A program made the translations under genes and the position numbers. Shown here in pieces: positions 17,327 to 25,804 of a stretch of 64,000 nucleotides of DNA; position 1 is the stretch's first letter; each line of letters opens with the position of its first letter. This DNA is from Chania multitudinisentens RB-25 (GTDB lineage: Bacteria > Pseudomonadota > Gammaproteobacteria > Enterobacterales > Enterobacteriaceae): NCBI RefSeq assembly GCF_000520015.2, contig NZ_CP007044.2:558001-622000 (forward strand). Direction: 5' to 3'. Below the pieces are notes generated by a model. The model saw nothing but the letters and a program-made list of their open reading frames with translations. It was not told the DNA's origin and searched no databases.

Positions 17327-18391
17327 TCAGCCATGGTATTTAGCCGAAAGCGCATGCACAGCCTCAACAAATGCACCGGCATGCTCCGGCGGCACATCCT
17401 GATGAATGCCGTGCCCCAGATTGAAAACGTGTCCTTCGCCATGACCAAACCCAGACAGAATCGTCTCTACTTCCTGAGCGATACGCTCCGGCGCAGCATA
17501 AAGCATAGAAGGGTCCATATTGCCTTGCAGAGCCACCTTGTGGCCCACACGACGGCGCGCATCAGCAATATCCGTGGTCCAGTCCAGGCCCAGTGCATCA
17601 CAGCCGGTCGCCGCCATCGCTTCCAGCCACTGCCCCCCCCCTTTGGTGAACAGGGTTACCGGCACCCGCTGGCCATCGTTTTCACGCAGCAGGCCATCGA
17701 TGATTTTATGCATGTAGTGCAGCGAGAACTCCAGATAATCGCGGCCAGTCAGCACGCCGCCCCAGGTGTCAAACACCATCACCGCTTGCGCACCGGCTTT
17801 AATCTGGGCATTGAGATACAGAATGACGCTGTCTGCCAGTTTATCCAGCAGCAAATGCAGCGTGTGTGGCTCGGCGTACATCATTTTCTTGAGCTTGGTG
17901 AACGCCTTGCTGCTGCCACCTTCCACCATATACGTCGCCAGCGTCCAAGGGCTGCCGGAAAAACCAATTAACGGTACTGCACCCTTCAATTCACGGCGGA
18001 TAGTACGCACCGCATTCATGACGTAGCCCAGTTCCACTTCTGGATCAAACAACGGCAACTTTTCCACATCGGCACGGCAGGTAATGGGGGAGGAAAAGCG
18101 TGGCCCTTCACCGGCTTCAAAATAGAGCCCCAGGCCCATGGCATCGGGAATGGTAAGAATGTCGGAGAACAGAATGGCAGCATCTAGCGCATAGCGGCGC
18201 AGCGGCTGTAACGTCACTTCGCAGGCCAATTCTGCGTTTTTGCACAACGCCATAAAATCACCGGCCTGAGCACGAGTCGCTTTGTATTCTGGCAAATAAC
18301 GACCAGCCTGACGCATCATCCATACAGGGGTGATATCTACCGGTTGGCGCAGCAAAGCACGCAGATAACGATCGTTCTTCAACTCATTCAT
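17327..18391 (-). CDS. hemE: Uroporphyrinogen decarboxylase
   Basis: A 354-residue cytosolic enzyme of haem synthesis. It removes the four acetate carboxyls of uroporphyrinogen III to give coproporphyrinogen III. The N-terminal signature PVWMMRQAGRYLPEY (about 22-36), with the substrate-binding Arg residues, and the second signature GFSGSPWTLATYMVEG (about 144-159) are intact. Lies 42 bp downstream of nudC on the same strand, as in E. coli (nudC-hemE-nfi). Two other haem genes (hemG and hemB) are also in this window, but at separate loci. Confidence 0.97.
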   Translation of the reverse strand: MNELKNDRYLRALLRQPVDITPVWMMRQAGRYLPEYKATRAQAGDFMALCKNAELACEVTLQPLRRYALDAAILFSDILTIPDAMGLGLYFEAGEGPRFSSPITCRADVEKLPLFDPEVELGYVMNAVRTIRRELKGAVPLIGFSGSPWTLATYMVEGGSSKAFTKLKKMMYAEPHTLHLLLDKLADSVILYLNAQIKAGAQAVMVFDTWGGVLTGRDYLEFSLHYMHKIIDGLLRENDGQRVPVTLFTKGGGQWLEAMAATGCDALGLDWTTDIADARRRVGHKVALQGNMDPSMLYAAPERIAQEVETILSGFGHGEGHVFNLGHGIHQDVPPEHAGAFVEAVHALSAKYHG

Positions 18392-18433
18392 TTATCAGGC
18401 TCCCTTAATCATCTGGCGGCATTGTACATGATT

Positions 18434-19201
18434 CTATTCTGCCCGACACAGCGCCACCGTATCCTCGATCAAACGGCGCGCCACGGTGCCCGGTGGTGGC
18501 AACAATGGCAACCGATCGTGGCGATACCAGCCTGCATTGAGTAACTCTTTCGGGTCGTGACGCAATTCGCCGCTCTGATAATCCGCCATAAAAGCCATCA
18601 TCAACGAATGGGGAAACGGCCAAGGTTGTGAAGCCACATAGCGCAGGTTGGTGATGACAATATTACTTTCTTCCATCACTTCACGCACCACGGCCTGTTC
18701 CAGCGTTTCCCCCACTTCGACAAACCCGGCCAGCACGGTATGAATCCCACCACGGTGGCGCACATGCTGCGCCAGCAGGATTTCATCATTACGACGAATG
18801 GCAACGATCACGCATGGCGCAATTTGCGGGTAATAGCGTTCACGGCAGTGATGGCACAAGCAGGCGCTTTCCGTTCGGCTGAGAACCATTTCATGGCCAC
18901 AATAGCCGCAAAACTTATGCGAACGATAAAAGTCGGCCAGTTGCACGCCGCGCCCGGCCAGTTGGAATAGACCGCGATCAAGACTGAGCAATTGCCGCAC
19001 CGAGCCCATATCTTTCGGCATCGGTTGGCGTACCAGCCATACCGGCATACCTTCCCACTCGCCAATCTGGCGGGCAGGCCGGCCAGACAGTGAAAATAGC
19101 GCGGCAGTACCCGATGGCAGTTCACCATTCGGTAACCAGATTTTGCTTTCATGGCTGACTATCCACCAGCCATTTTCCTGACCCGTTAATACAAGTTCCA
19201 T
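18434..19201 (-). CDS. nudC: NAD(H) pyrophosphatase / NAD-capped RNA decapping hydrolase
   Basis: 255 residues from the ATG at 19201. This start aligns with the E. coli protein (MELVLTGQENGWWIVSHE against a similar 11-residue lead). A GTG four codons upstream (19213) is possible. A zinc ribbon with CGYCGHE and CHHC lies near residues 96-118, then the Nudix box GFVEVGETLEQAVVREVMEE (about 157-176) with its catalytic Glu residues. The SQPWPFPHSLM motif typical of NAD-specific Nudix enzymes follows. The enzyme hydrolyses NADH and removes NAD caps from RNA. Divergent from rsd across 97 bp. Confidence 0.95.
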   Translation of the reverse strand: MELVLTGQENGWWIVSHESKIWLPNGELPSGTAALFSLSGRPARQIGEWEGMPVWLVRQPMPKDMGSVRQLLSLDRGLFQLAGRGVQLADFYRSHKFCGYCGHEMVLSRTESACLCHHCRERYYPQIAPCVIVAIRRNDEILLAQHVRHRGGIHTVLAGFVEVGETLEQAVVREVMEESNIVITNLRYVASQPWPFPHSLMMAFMADYQSGELRHDPKELLNAGWYRHDRLPLLPPPGTVARRLIEDTVALCRAE

Positions 19202-19298
19202 ATGTTGTTGCACAACCTCTGCTTCACTGGCAATCTAGAAATTGTCCTTATTACATTTTAATAACTTACTGTTTATTTTATTACCTTGGGAGTCAAAC

Positions 19299-19814
19299 AT
19301 GCTAAACCGGTTGGAAAGCCTGACTCAACGCGTTGGTGGCAGTAATAAATTAGTCGATCAATGGCTACAAGCACGTAAACAGTTGCTGGTCGCCTATTAC
19401 ACTTTGGTGGGAATAAAACCCAACAAAGAAAAACATACCCCGTTGAACGAACAAGCCCTGGAAGACTTTTGCCAGAATCTGGTGGATTATCTTTCCGATG
19501 GGCATTTTCACATTTATGACAAAATTATCAAACAGGTCGAAGGTTCGGCCAGCCCGAAAATGGCGATGACTACCAAATTCTACCCGAAGTTGCAGGCCAA
19601 TACCGAAACCATCATGGCATTCCACGATCGTTATGCCGAAATCGATATCGATCAGGATGTCTGTCTGGAATTTCATCAGGCACTGTCAGATATCGGTGAA
19701 GCGCTGGCGTCACGTTTCGCACTGGAAGATCAATTAGTGCAACTGGCCACCGAAACCTGGCAACAGGGCCAATCTGGTACTTCCAAACCCGATCAACTGG
19801 AAAGCCCAGCCTGA
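19299..19814 (+). CDS. rsd: Rsd, anti-sigma-70 factor
   Basis: 171 residues. The start is the ATG at 19299, behind a GGGAG ribosome site; frames open upstream have no homology. The protein matches E. coli Rsd through GSNKLVDQWLQARKQLLVAYYTL and the LSDIGEALASRF block, with a somewhat longer tail. Rsd binds sigma-70 region 4 in stationary phase and shifts RNA polymerase towards alternative sigma factors; it also interacts with HPr and SpoT in E. coli. The genes it helps regulate in concept (rpoBC, rRNA) lie nearby, but that is probably coincidental. A truncated palindromic element begins 5 bp after the stop. Confidence 0.95.
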   Translation: MLNRLESLTQRVGGSNKLVDQWLQARKQLLVAYYTLVGIKPNKEKHTPLNEQALEDFCQNLVDYLSDGHFHIYDKIIKQVEGSASPKMAMTTKFYPKLQANTETIMAFHDRYAEIDIDQDVCLEFHQALSDIGEALASRFALEDQLVQLATETWQQGQSGTSKPDQLESPA

Positions 19815-19819
19815 TCCAT

Positions 19820-19910
19820 CCCCCATAAATTTCAAGTCATAAAGCTGGCCCACGGAGGGGCCACATAACACAGCCAACACACCTGTAACTTGGAGTATAA
19901 CGGGTATATA
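19820..19910. repeat. Internally deleted copy of the palindromic intergenic element
   Basis: Starts CCCCATAAATTTCAAGTCAT and ends ACTTGGAGTATAACGGGTAT ATA. These ends correspond to both ends of the 164-bp copy at 58849-59012 (CCCCATGGATTTCAAG ... CGGGTATA), but the middle is much shorter. It includes TGGCCC/GGGCCA, a 6-bp stem with a 6-nt loop at 19845-19862, which may end rsd transcription. Confidence 0.6.
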
Positions 19911-19921
19911 CTGGCTGCTTC

Positions 19922-20030
19922 TTGTCGGAGTGCCTAGTGCTGATTTGTTTATCAGATGAGCCAGGCTGAGACCGTTAATTCGGGATCCGCGGAACCTGAT
20001 CGGGTTAAGACCCGCGAAGGGAACAAGAGT
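19922..20030 (+). promoter_or_regulatory. TPP riboswitch (THI element) controlling thiC
   Basis: The conserved blocks are all present: TTGTCGGAGTGC, GGCTGAGACCGTTAATTC (19964 on), GGGATCCGCGGAACCTGATC, then GACCCGCGAAGGGAACAAGAG. The P3a arm is extended by CTGAT (19940-19944) pairing with ATCAG (19951-19955). Downstream, 20071-20077 can pair with 20107-20113 (TGTCTGG/CCAGACA). There is no T tract, so control is more likely at translation or by Rho than by an intrinsic terminator. Known of the class: thiamine pyrophosphate binding turns expression off. Confidence 0.95.
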
Positions 20031-20152
20031 AATCTATCGCCAAAGGCAGTTTTCCCATTCCAAGGGAAGCTGTCTGGTTGGCCAGCACCATTACTCCCTC
20101 CGAGCTCCAGACAAGCAATTTTCCACACATCACCCACTGATAGGAATTTGCT

Positions 20153-22096
20153 ATGTCTAATGTGAAAAAACCTCGTGCCCGCAAAGAACAACGCGACGCA
20201 GCGCAGCAGTTTATCGATGCCTTACAGGGCGTCACCTTCCCCAATTCACGCCGTATTTATCTGCAAGGTGAGCGCAGCGATATCCGTGTTCCGATGCGTG
20301 AAATCCAGCTTAGCCCAACGCTTACCGGTGGCAATAAAGACCACCCGCAGTATGAACAAAATGAAGCCATTCCTGTGTATGACACAGCGGGCCCCTACGG
20401 TGATCCGCACGCTACGCTTGATGTGCACCGTGGCCTGGAAAAACTGCGCGCCCGGTGGATTGAAGAACGTGCCGATACCACAGCCTTGAGCGAAGCCAGT
20501 TCCGGTTTTACCCAGCAGCGCCTGGCGGACGAAGGGTTGGATCACCTGCGTTTCGAACATTTACCGCTGCCACGCAAAGCCTTGCCCGGCAAATGCGTCA
20601 CTCAGTTGCATTACGCCCGCGCCGGTATTGTCACGCCAGAAATGGAGTTCATCGCCATTCGCGAAAATATGGGCCGTGAACGCATTCGTGGTGAAGTGTT
20701 ACGCCAGCAACATCCCGGCCAGAACTGGGGAGCCAATCTGCCAGAAAACATCACACCGGAATTTGTGCGCCAGGAAGTGGCTACAGGCCGCGCGATTATC
20801 CCCGCCAATATCAATCACCCGGAATCCGAACCGATGATCATTGGCCGCAATTTTCTGGTGAAGGTCAATGCCAATATCGGCAACTCGGCGGTCACGTCGT
20901 CCATTGAAGAAGAAGTGGAAAAACTGGTGTGGTCTACCCGCTGGGGCGCAGATACCGTGATGGATCTCTCCACCGGCCGCTACATCCACGAAACCCGTGA
21001 ATGGATCTTACGCAACAGCCCAGTGCCCATCGGTACAGTGCCGATCTACCAAGCGCTGGAAAAAGTAAACGGCGTGGCGGAAAACCTGACCTGGGAAATG
21101 TTCCGCGATACCTTGCTGGAACAAGCAGAACAGGGCGTGGACTACTTCACCATCCACGCAGGCGTGCTGTTGCGCTATGTGCCGATGACTGCCAAACGCC
21201 TGACCGGTATCGTGTCGCGCGGTGGTTCGATCATGGCGAAATGGTGTCTGTCACATCACCAGGAAAACTTCCTTTATCAGCACTTTCGCGAAATCTGTGA
21301 AATTTGTGCGGCTTACGACGTTGCTCTGTCGCTTGGTGATGGCCTGCGCCCAGGTTCCATTCAGGATGCCAACGACGAGGCCCAGTTTGCAGAACTGCAC
21401 ACGTTGGGCGAACTGACCAAAATCGCCTGGGAATATGATGTGCAGGTGATGATCGAAGGCCCAGGCCATGTGCCAATGCAGATGATCCGCCGCAATATGA
21501 CCGAAGAATTGGAACATTGCCACGAAGCACCATTCTATACGCTTGGCCCATTGACCACCGATATTGCCCCCGGTTACGACCATTTCACCTCAGGGATTGG
21601 CGCCGCCATGATCGGTTGGTTCGGCTGCGCAATGCTGTGCTACGTCACGCCGAAAGAGCACCTTGGTTTGCCAAACAAGGAAGATGTGAAGCAAGGGCTG
21701 ATCACCTACAAAATTGCCGCCCACGCCGCCGATCTGGCGAAAGGCCATCCGGGTGCGCAGATCCGTGATAATGCGATGTCTAAGGCACGTTTCGAGTTCC
21801 GCTGGGAAGATCAGTTCAACCTGTCGCTAGACCCGGACACGGCAAGGGCTTACCACGATGAAACCCTGCCGCAGGAATCCGGCAAAATCGCCCATTTCTG
21901 CTCCATGTGTGGGCCAAAGTTCTGCTCAATGAAAATTTCGCAGGAAGTACGCGATTACGCCGCCGCGCAAGAAGCCGCCAAACCGGTCGAAGTTCAGCTT
22001 TCCGGCATGGAAAAAATGTCTGCCGAGTTCCGTTCACGCGGCAGCGAGCTGTATCACAGCGCCTCCAACCTGCAAGCAGAGGTGAACAATGACTAA
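20153..22096 (+). CDS. thiC: Phosphomethylpyrimidine synthase ThiC
   Basis: 647 residues, a little longer than E. coli ThiC (631). It converts 5-aminoimidazole ribotide to HMP phosphate in a radical SAM reaction. The C-terminal CSMCGPKFCSM motif (about 582-592) holds the 4Fe-4S cluster, and the barrel core (NINHPESEPMIIGRNF, GDGLRPGSIQDANDEAQ, MIEGPGHVPM) is highly conserved. Start ATG at 20153 follows AGGAA. First gene of thiCEFSGH under the riboswitch. Its last 8 bases overlap thiE, so translation is probably coupled. Confidence 0.98.
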   Translation: MSNVKKPRARKEQRDAAQQFIDALQGVTFPNSRRIYLQGERSDIRVPMREIQLSPTLTGGNKDHPQYEQNEAIPVYDTAGPYGDPHATLDVHRGLEKLRARWIEERADTTALSEASSGFTQQRLADEGLDHLRFEHLPLPRKALPGKCVTQLHYARAGIVTPEMEFIAIRENMGRERIRGEVLRQQHPGQNWGANLPENITPEFVRQEVATGRAIIPANINHPESEPMIIGRNFLVKVNANIGNSAVTSSIEEEVEKLVWSTRWGADTVMDLSTGRYIHETREWILRNSPVPIGTVPIYQALEKVNGVAENLTWEMFRDTLLEQAEQGVDYFTIHAGVLLRYVPMTAKRLTGIVSRGGSIMAKWCLSHHQENFLYQHFREICEICAAYDVALSLGDGLRPGSIQDANDEAQFAELHTLGELTKIAWEYDVQVMIEGPGHVPMQMIRRNMTEELEHCHEAPFYTLGPLTTDIAPGYDHFTSGIGAAMIGWFGCAMLCYVTPKEHLGLPNKEDVKQGLITYKIAAHAADLAKGHPGAQIRDNAMSKARFEFRWEDQFNLSLDPDTARAYHDETLPQESGKIAHFCSMCGPKFCSMKISQEVRDYAAAQEAAKPVEVQLSGMEKMSAEFRSRGSELYHSASNLQAEVNND

Positions 22097-22739
22097 AATC
22101 ACCACGCCCTTCCCTGCTACACCACACAAACTAGGGCTTTACCCGGTGGTTGACAGCGTTGAATGGATTGCCCGCCTGCTAGAAGCGGGCGTAACCACCA
22201 TCCAGCTACGCATCAAAGACCTGCCGGAGGAGCAGGTGGAAGCAGACGTTGCCGTGGCTATCGCGCTGGGCAAAAAATACCATGCGCGGCTGTTTATCAA
22301 CGACTACTGGCGCTTGGCGATCAAACACGCCGCCTATGGCGTGCATCTGGGGCAAGAAGATTTGGACACCACCGATCTGGCAGCCATCCACCGAGCCGGG
22401 TTACGCCTGGGAGTATCTACCCATGATGATGCCGAGCTCGCCCGGGCAATAGCGGTCAAACCTTCTTACATTGCGCTGGGGCATATTTTCCCTACTCAAA
22501 CCAAGGACATGCCTTCCGCCCCCCAAGGATTGGCCGAATTGAAGCGCCATGTTGCAGGCTTGCAAGGTTACCCGACAGTCGCGATCGGTGGGATCAGTAT
22601 TGATCGCGTGCCAGCGGTATTGGAGTGCGGCGTTGGCAGCGTGGCGGTAGTCAGTGCCATCACCCAAGCCCCTGATTGGCGGGCAGCGACGGCGCAGTTG
22701 CTCAAGCTGATTGAAAACAAGGAGCAATGCGATGCTTAG
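22089..22739 (+). CDS. thiE: Thiamine-phosphate synthase ThiE
   Basis: A 216-residue TIM-barrel enzyme that joins HMP pyrophosphate to thiazole phosphate carboxylate, giving thiamine phosphate. Seen in the sequence: TTIQLRIKD (about 36-44), the LFINDYWRLAIKHAAYGVHLGQEDL block (about 68-92) with Mg/pyrophosphate ligands, ALGHIFPTQTK (about 129-139) and AIGGI near 165-169. Overlaps thiC by 8 bp and thiF by 8 bp (ATGCTTAG at 22732-22739). Confidence 0.97.
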   Translation: MTKITTPFPATPHKLGLYPVVDSVEWIARLLEAGVTTIQLRIKDLPEEQVEADVAVAIALGKKYHARLFINDYWRLAIKHAAYGVHLGQEDLDTTDLAAIHRAGLRLGVSTHDDAELARAIAVKPSYIALGHIFPTQTKDMPSAPQGLAELKRHVAGLQGYPTVAIGGISIDRVPAVLECGVGSVAVVSAITQAPDWRAATAQLLKLIENKEQCDA

Positions 22740-23481
22740 CGATCAGGAATTTCTGCGTTACAGCCGCCAACTGTTGCTGGAAGATATTGGCCCGGAAGGG
22801 CAAGAAAAGCTCAAGCAATCAACCGTTCTGATTGTCGGCCTGGGGGGCTTAGGCTCCCCAGCCGCGCTGTATCTGGCCGCCGCTGGCGTTGGTACCCTGC
22901 TGCTGGCTGATGATGATCAACTGCATATCACTAACCTACAGCGGCAAATCCTTTATCGCAGCAGCGATATTCCCCAAGGTAAAGCGCGGTTAGCACAAGG
23001 CCAACTACAAGCGCTAAACCCACTGGTGACATCGATTGCGTTGGAGCAGCGCTTACAGGGTTCAATGTTGAACGATGCCATCACGCAGGCCGATCTGGTG
23101 CTGGATTGTAGCGACAACATGGCAACCCGCCACGCGATCAATACCGCCTGTGTATCCATCGGTAAACCGTTGATTAGCGGCAGCGCGGTGGGTTTCAGCG
23201 GCCAACTGCTGGTGATCGAACCGCCATATGCGCAAGGTTGCTATGCCTGCCTCTACCCTGAGCAAACCGAACCGCAGCGTAACTGCCGAACCGCTGGCGT
23301 GCTCGGCCCGGTGGTGGGCGTGATTGGCACGCTCCAGGCGTTGGAAGCCATCAAAATGCTGACAGGGATGAACTCATCCCTCAGCGGCAAACTGCGTTTG
23401 TTTGATGGCAAACAGCAGAATTGGAGCACTCTGCAACTCAGCAAAGCCAGCAATTGCACCGTTTGCCGAGGTGTTGCATGA
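22732..23481 (+). CDS. thiF: ThiF, ThiS adenylyltransferase
   Basis: A 249-residue E1-like enzyme that adenylates the C-terminal glycine of ThiS before sulfur transfer. The nucleotide loop GLGGLGSPAALYLAAAGVG (about 34-52), the LDCSDN block (about 124-129) and two CxxC zinc pairs (CYAC near 172-175; CTVC close to the C-terminus) are present. The start at 22732 has GGAG eight bases upstream and aligns with E. coli ThiF. The stop overlaps the thiS start (ATGA at 23478-23481). Confidence 0.97.
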   Translation: MLSDQEFLRYSRQLLLEDIGPEGQEKLKQSTVLIVGLGGLGSPAALYLAAAGVGTLLLADDDQLHITNLQRQILYRSSDIPQGKARLAQGQLQALNPLVTSIALEQRLQGSMLNDAITQADLVLDCSDNMATRHAINTACVSIGKPLISGSAVGFSGQLLVIEPPYAQGCYACLYPEQTEPQRNCRTAGVLGPVVGVIGTLQALEAIKMLTGMNSSLSGKLRLFDGKQQNWSTLQLSKASNCTVCRGVA

Positions 23482-23678
23482 AAATTATGCTGAACGACCA
23501 GCCGTTGGAGCTGGAGCACCCCGTCAGTATCGCGACCTTACTGGAACGGTTGGAACGCCACCAGCCAGGTACTGCGTTAGCGATCAACCAGACCATCATT
23601 CCACGCGCCGACTGGGGAACCCATCAGGTGCAAGACGGTGATGATATCCTGCTTTTTCAAGCGATTGCCGGAGGCTGA
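23478..23678 (+). CDS. thiS: ThiS sulfur-carrier protein
   Basis: A 66-residue ubiquitin-like protein ending in Gly-Gly, the residue adenylated by ThiF and converted to the thiocarboxylate that gives sulfur to the thiazole ring. The start is set by the ATGA overlap with thiF and by family length; the longer frame upstream lies inside thiF. One base separates its stop from the thiG ATG. Confidence 0.96.
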   Translation: MKIMLNDQPLELEHPVSIATLLERLERHQPGTALAINQTIIPRADWGTHQVQDGDDILLFQAIAGG

Positions 23679-23679
23679 T

Positions 23680-24465
23680 ATGTTGCAAATCGCCGAGAGT
23701 ACTTTTACTTCACGCCTGTTTACCGGCACCGGCAAGTTCGCCACCCCGGCACTGATGCTGGCAGCGCTACAGGCCTCCGGTTCTCAACTCGTCACCATGG
23801 CAATGAAACGTATCGATCTGCGCGGCGGTAACGATGCCATTCTGGCACCGTTGCAACAGTTAGGTGTGAAGTTACTGCCCAATACCTCCGGTGCTAAAAC
23901 CGCCGCCGAAGCGGTATTCGCCGCTAAGTTGGCCCGAGAAGCACTGGGAACTCACTGGGTAAAATTGGAAATCCACCCCGATGTGAAATACCTGCTACCT
24001 GACCCGCTCGAAACCTTGAAAGCCGCAGAAACTCTGGTCAAGGAAGGCTTCGTCGTGTTGCCTTACTGCGGTGCCGATCCGGTGCTGTGTAAACGCTTAG
24101 AAGAAGTTGGATGTGCCGCAGTCATGCCGCTGGGGGCGCCTATCGGCTCTAATCGTGGCCTGCTTACCCGTGATTTTCTTGAAATCATCATTGAACAGGC
24201 CAAGGTACCGGTGGTGGTTGATGCGGGCATCGGTGCTCCAAGCCATGCGCTGGAAGCCATGGAGTTAGGTGCCGATGCCGTACTGGTCAATACTGCCATC
24301 GCCGTAGCACGCGATCCGGTGCAGATGGCGCAGGCGTTCCGGCTGGCATTGGAGGCCGGTGAACGGGCACGCCACGCCGGGTTGGGGAATCGCCAGCAAG
24401 CAGCCTCTGCATCCAGCCCACTGACCGCGTTTCTCAGCCAAGCAGAGGAGTACGCCAATGAGTGA
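23680..24465 (+). CDS. thiG: Thiazole synthase ThiG
   Basis: A 261-residue TIM barrel forming the thiazole ring from DXP, dehydroglycine and ThiS thiocarboxylate. The KLEIHPD block (about 97-103) contains the Schiff-base Lys, and the phosphate-binding GCAAVMPLGAPIGSN (about 145-159) and DAGIGAPSHA (about 185-194) are intact. The ATG at 23680 follows GGAGG at the end of thiS. Its 3' end overlaps thiH by 8 bp. ThiG and ThiH form a complex in E. coli. Confidence 0.97.
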   Translation: MLQIAESTFTSRLFTGTGKFATPALMLAALQASGSQLVTMAMKRIDLRGGNDAILAPLQQLGVKLLPNTSGAKTAAEAVFAAKLAREALGTHWVKLEIHPDVKYLLPDPLETLKAAETLVKEGFVVLPYCGADPVLCKRLEEVGCAAVMPLGAPIGSNRGLLTRDFLEIIIEQAKVPVVVDAGIGAPSHALEAMELGADAVLVNTAIAVARDPVQMAQAFRLALEAGERARHAGLGNRQQAASASSPLTAFLSQAEEYANE

Positions 24466-25591
24466 TGATTTCAGTAGCCACTGGCAACGCTTGGATTGGG
24501 ACGACATCCAGTTGCGCATCAACAGCAAAACCGCACGCAATGTTGAACAGGCACTCAATGCGGCAAAATTGACGCGTGAGGACTTTATGGCGCTTATTTC
24601 CCCCGCTGCCGCACCTTATCTGGAACCACTGGCCCAGCGTGCACAGCAACTGACCCGCCAACGCTTCGGCAACGTGGTCAGCTTTTACGTTCCTTTATAT
24701 CTCTCCAACCTGTGTGCCAACGATTGTACTTACTGCGGTTTTTCAATGAGCAACCGTATCAAGCGCAAAACGCTGGACAGTGACGAGATCGAACAGGAAT
24801 GCACGGCGATCAGAGCGCTGGGCTTTGAACACCTGTTATTGGTCACCGGTGAACACCAAAATAAAGTGGGCATGGCCTATTTCCGCCAGCATCTTCCACA
24901 CATCCGTCGCCATTTCAGTTCATTAATGATGGAGGTTCAACCTCTGGCCGAGGAAGATTACGCCGAGTTGAAAACCCTAGGGCTGGATGGAGTGATGGTG
25001 TACCAGGAAACCTACCATTCAGTCACCTACCAACAGCACCATCTGCGTGGGCAAAAGCAGGATTTTCACTGGCGGCTGGCAACACCGGATCGTTTAGGCC
25101 GTGCGGGGATCGACAAGATCGGCCTCGGTGCCTTAATCGGGCTTTCCAGCAGTTGGCGCGCCGACTGTTATATGCTGGCAGAGCACCTGTTCTATTTGCA
25201 GCAAACGTATTGGCAAAGCCGTTATTCGATCTCGTTCCCTCGTTTACGGCCCTGTGCCGGGGGCATTGAACCCGCTTCTGTAATGAGCGAACCACAGCTG
25301 GTACAACTCATCTGCGCTTTCCGCCTGTTTGCACCTGACGTCGAACTTTCATTGTCAACCCGTGAATCACCCTTCTTCCGCGATCATATGATCCCGGTGG
25401 CAATCAACAATGTCAGCGCCGGTTCGAAGACCCAGCCAGGGGGTTACGCCGAGGATGTACCACCAGAATTGGAACAGTTTGAACCACACGATGGCCGGAC
25501 TCCGCAACAGGTGGCACAGGCTATCAGCGCCGCAGGATTACAGCCGGTATGGAAAGATTGGGATGATTATCTGGGGCGCGCTACGCAATAG
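24458..25591 (+). CDS. thiH: Tyrosine lyase ThiH (radical SAM)
   Basis: A 377-residue radical SAM enzyme that cleaves tyrosine to dehydroglycine and p-cresol for thiazole formation under oxygen-independent chemistry. The CxxxCxxC motif is seen as CANDCTYC (about residues 86-93). The C-terminal half carries the conserved SISFPRLRPC and LSTRESPFFRDHMIP segments. Last gene of the thi operon; no further thi gene follows. Its stop abuts a tRNA-like relic on the other strand. Confidence 0.97.
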   Translation: MSDDFSSHWQRLDWDDIQLRINSKTARNVEQALNAAKLTREDFMALISPAAAPYLEPLAQRAQQLTRQRFGNVVSFYVPLYLSNLCANDCTYCGFSMSNRIKRKTLDSDEIEQECTAIRALGFEHLLLVTGEHQNKVGMAYFRQHLPHIRRHFSSLMMEVQPLAEEDYAELKTLGLDGVMVYQETYHSVTYQQHHLRGQKQDFHWRLATPDRLGRAGIDKIGLGALIGLSSSWRADCYMLAEHLFYLQQTYWQSRYSISFPRLRPCAGGIEPASVMSEPQLVQLICAFRLFAPDVELSLSTRESPFFRDHMIPVAINNVSAGSKTQPGGYAEDVPPELEQFEPHDGRTPQQVAQAISAAGLQPVWKDWDDYLGRATQ

Positions 25592-25627
25592 CCTGCAACG
25601 GTTGCACCACTGAGCTAACAATTCTGA
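25592..25627 (-). pseudogene. tRNA-like relic (5' half: D-arm only)
   Basis: On the minus strand the 14-mer GTTAGCTCAGTGGT (25619-25606) is a classic tRNA D-arm sequence, as in tRNA-Lys. It is followed by GCAACCGTTGCAGG instead of an AGAGC D-stem closure, and the rest of the molecule is missing where the thiH coding end begins. About 50 bp upstream is a TATAAT followed by GCGC. I take it as the remains of a tRNA gene, though a chance match cannot be excluded. Confidence 0.4.
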
Positions 25628-25676
25628 AAGCCGTGCGCAAAGCTGATAAGTCAGGCTGGTGCTGAAAATGAGCGCC

Positions 25677-25702
25677 ATTATAGTGATGGCGTTGGTTATC
25701 AA
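25677..25702 (-). promoter_or_regulatory. Stable-RNA-like promoter upstream of the tRNA relic
   Basis: Minus strand: TATAAT at 25682-25677 is followed by a GC-rich discriminator (GGCGC), typical of stringently controlled tRNA/rRNA promoters. The best -35 is TTGATA at 25702-25697, but the 14-bp spacer is short, so strength is doubtful. Confidence 0.35.
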
Positions 25703-25716
25703 ACCCGAAGCCAACC

Positions 25717-25744
25717 AAGGTTATCTACCCCTCTTGATAACCTT
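25717..25744 (+). terminator. Hairpin downstream of thiH
   Basis: AAGGTTATC (25717-25725) pairs perfectly with GATAACCTT (25736-25744) around a 10-nt loop. No strong T tract follows, so it may be a processing or Rho-linked stop for the thi operon. Confidence 0.4.
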
Positions 25745-25752
25745 GCCTTACC

Positions 25753-25799
25753 AAACCCCGGAGCGCGTGGATATCCCCCACGCGTCTCCGGTTTCTTAT
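25753..25799. terminator. Strong bidirectional terminator between thi operon and shiA-like gene
   Basis: Bases 25758-25770 pair with 25778-25791 (13-bp GC-rich stem with one bulge), flanked by AAA on the left and TTT on the right. It lies between the two converging genes and can serve both strands. Confidence 0.8.
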
Positions 25800-25804
25800 T
25801 TGAC

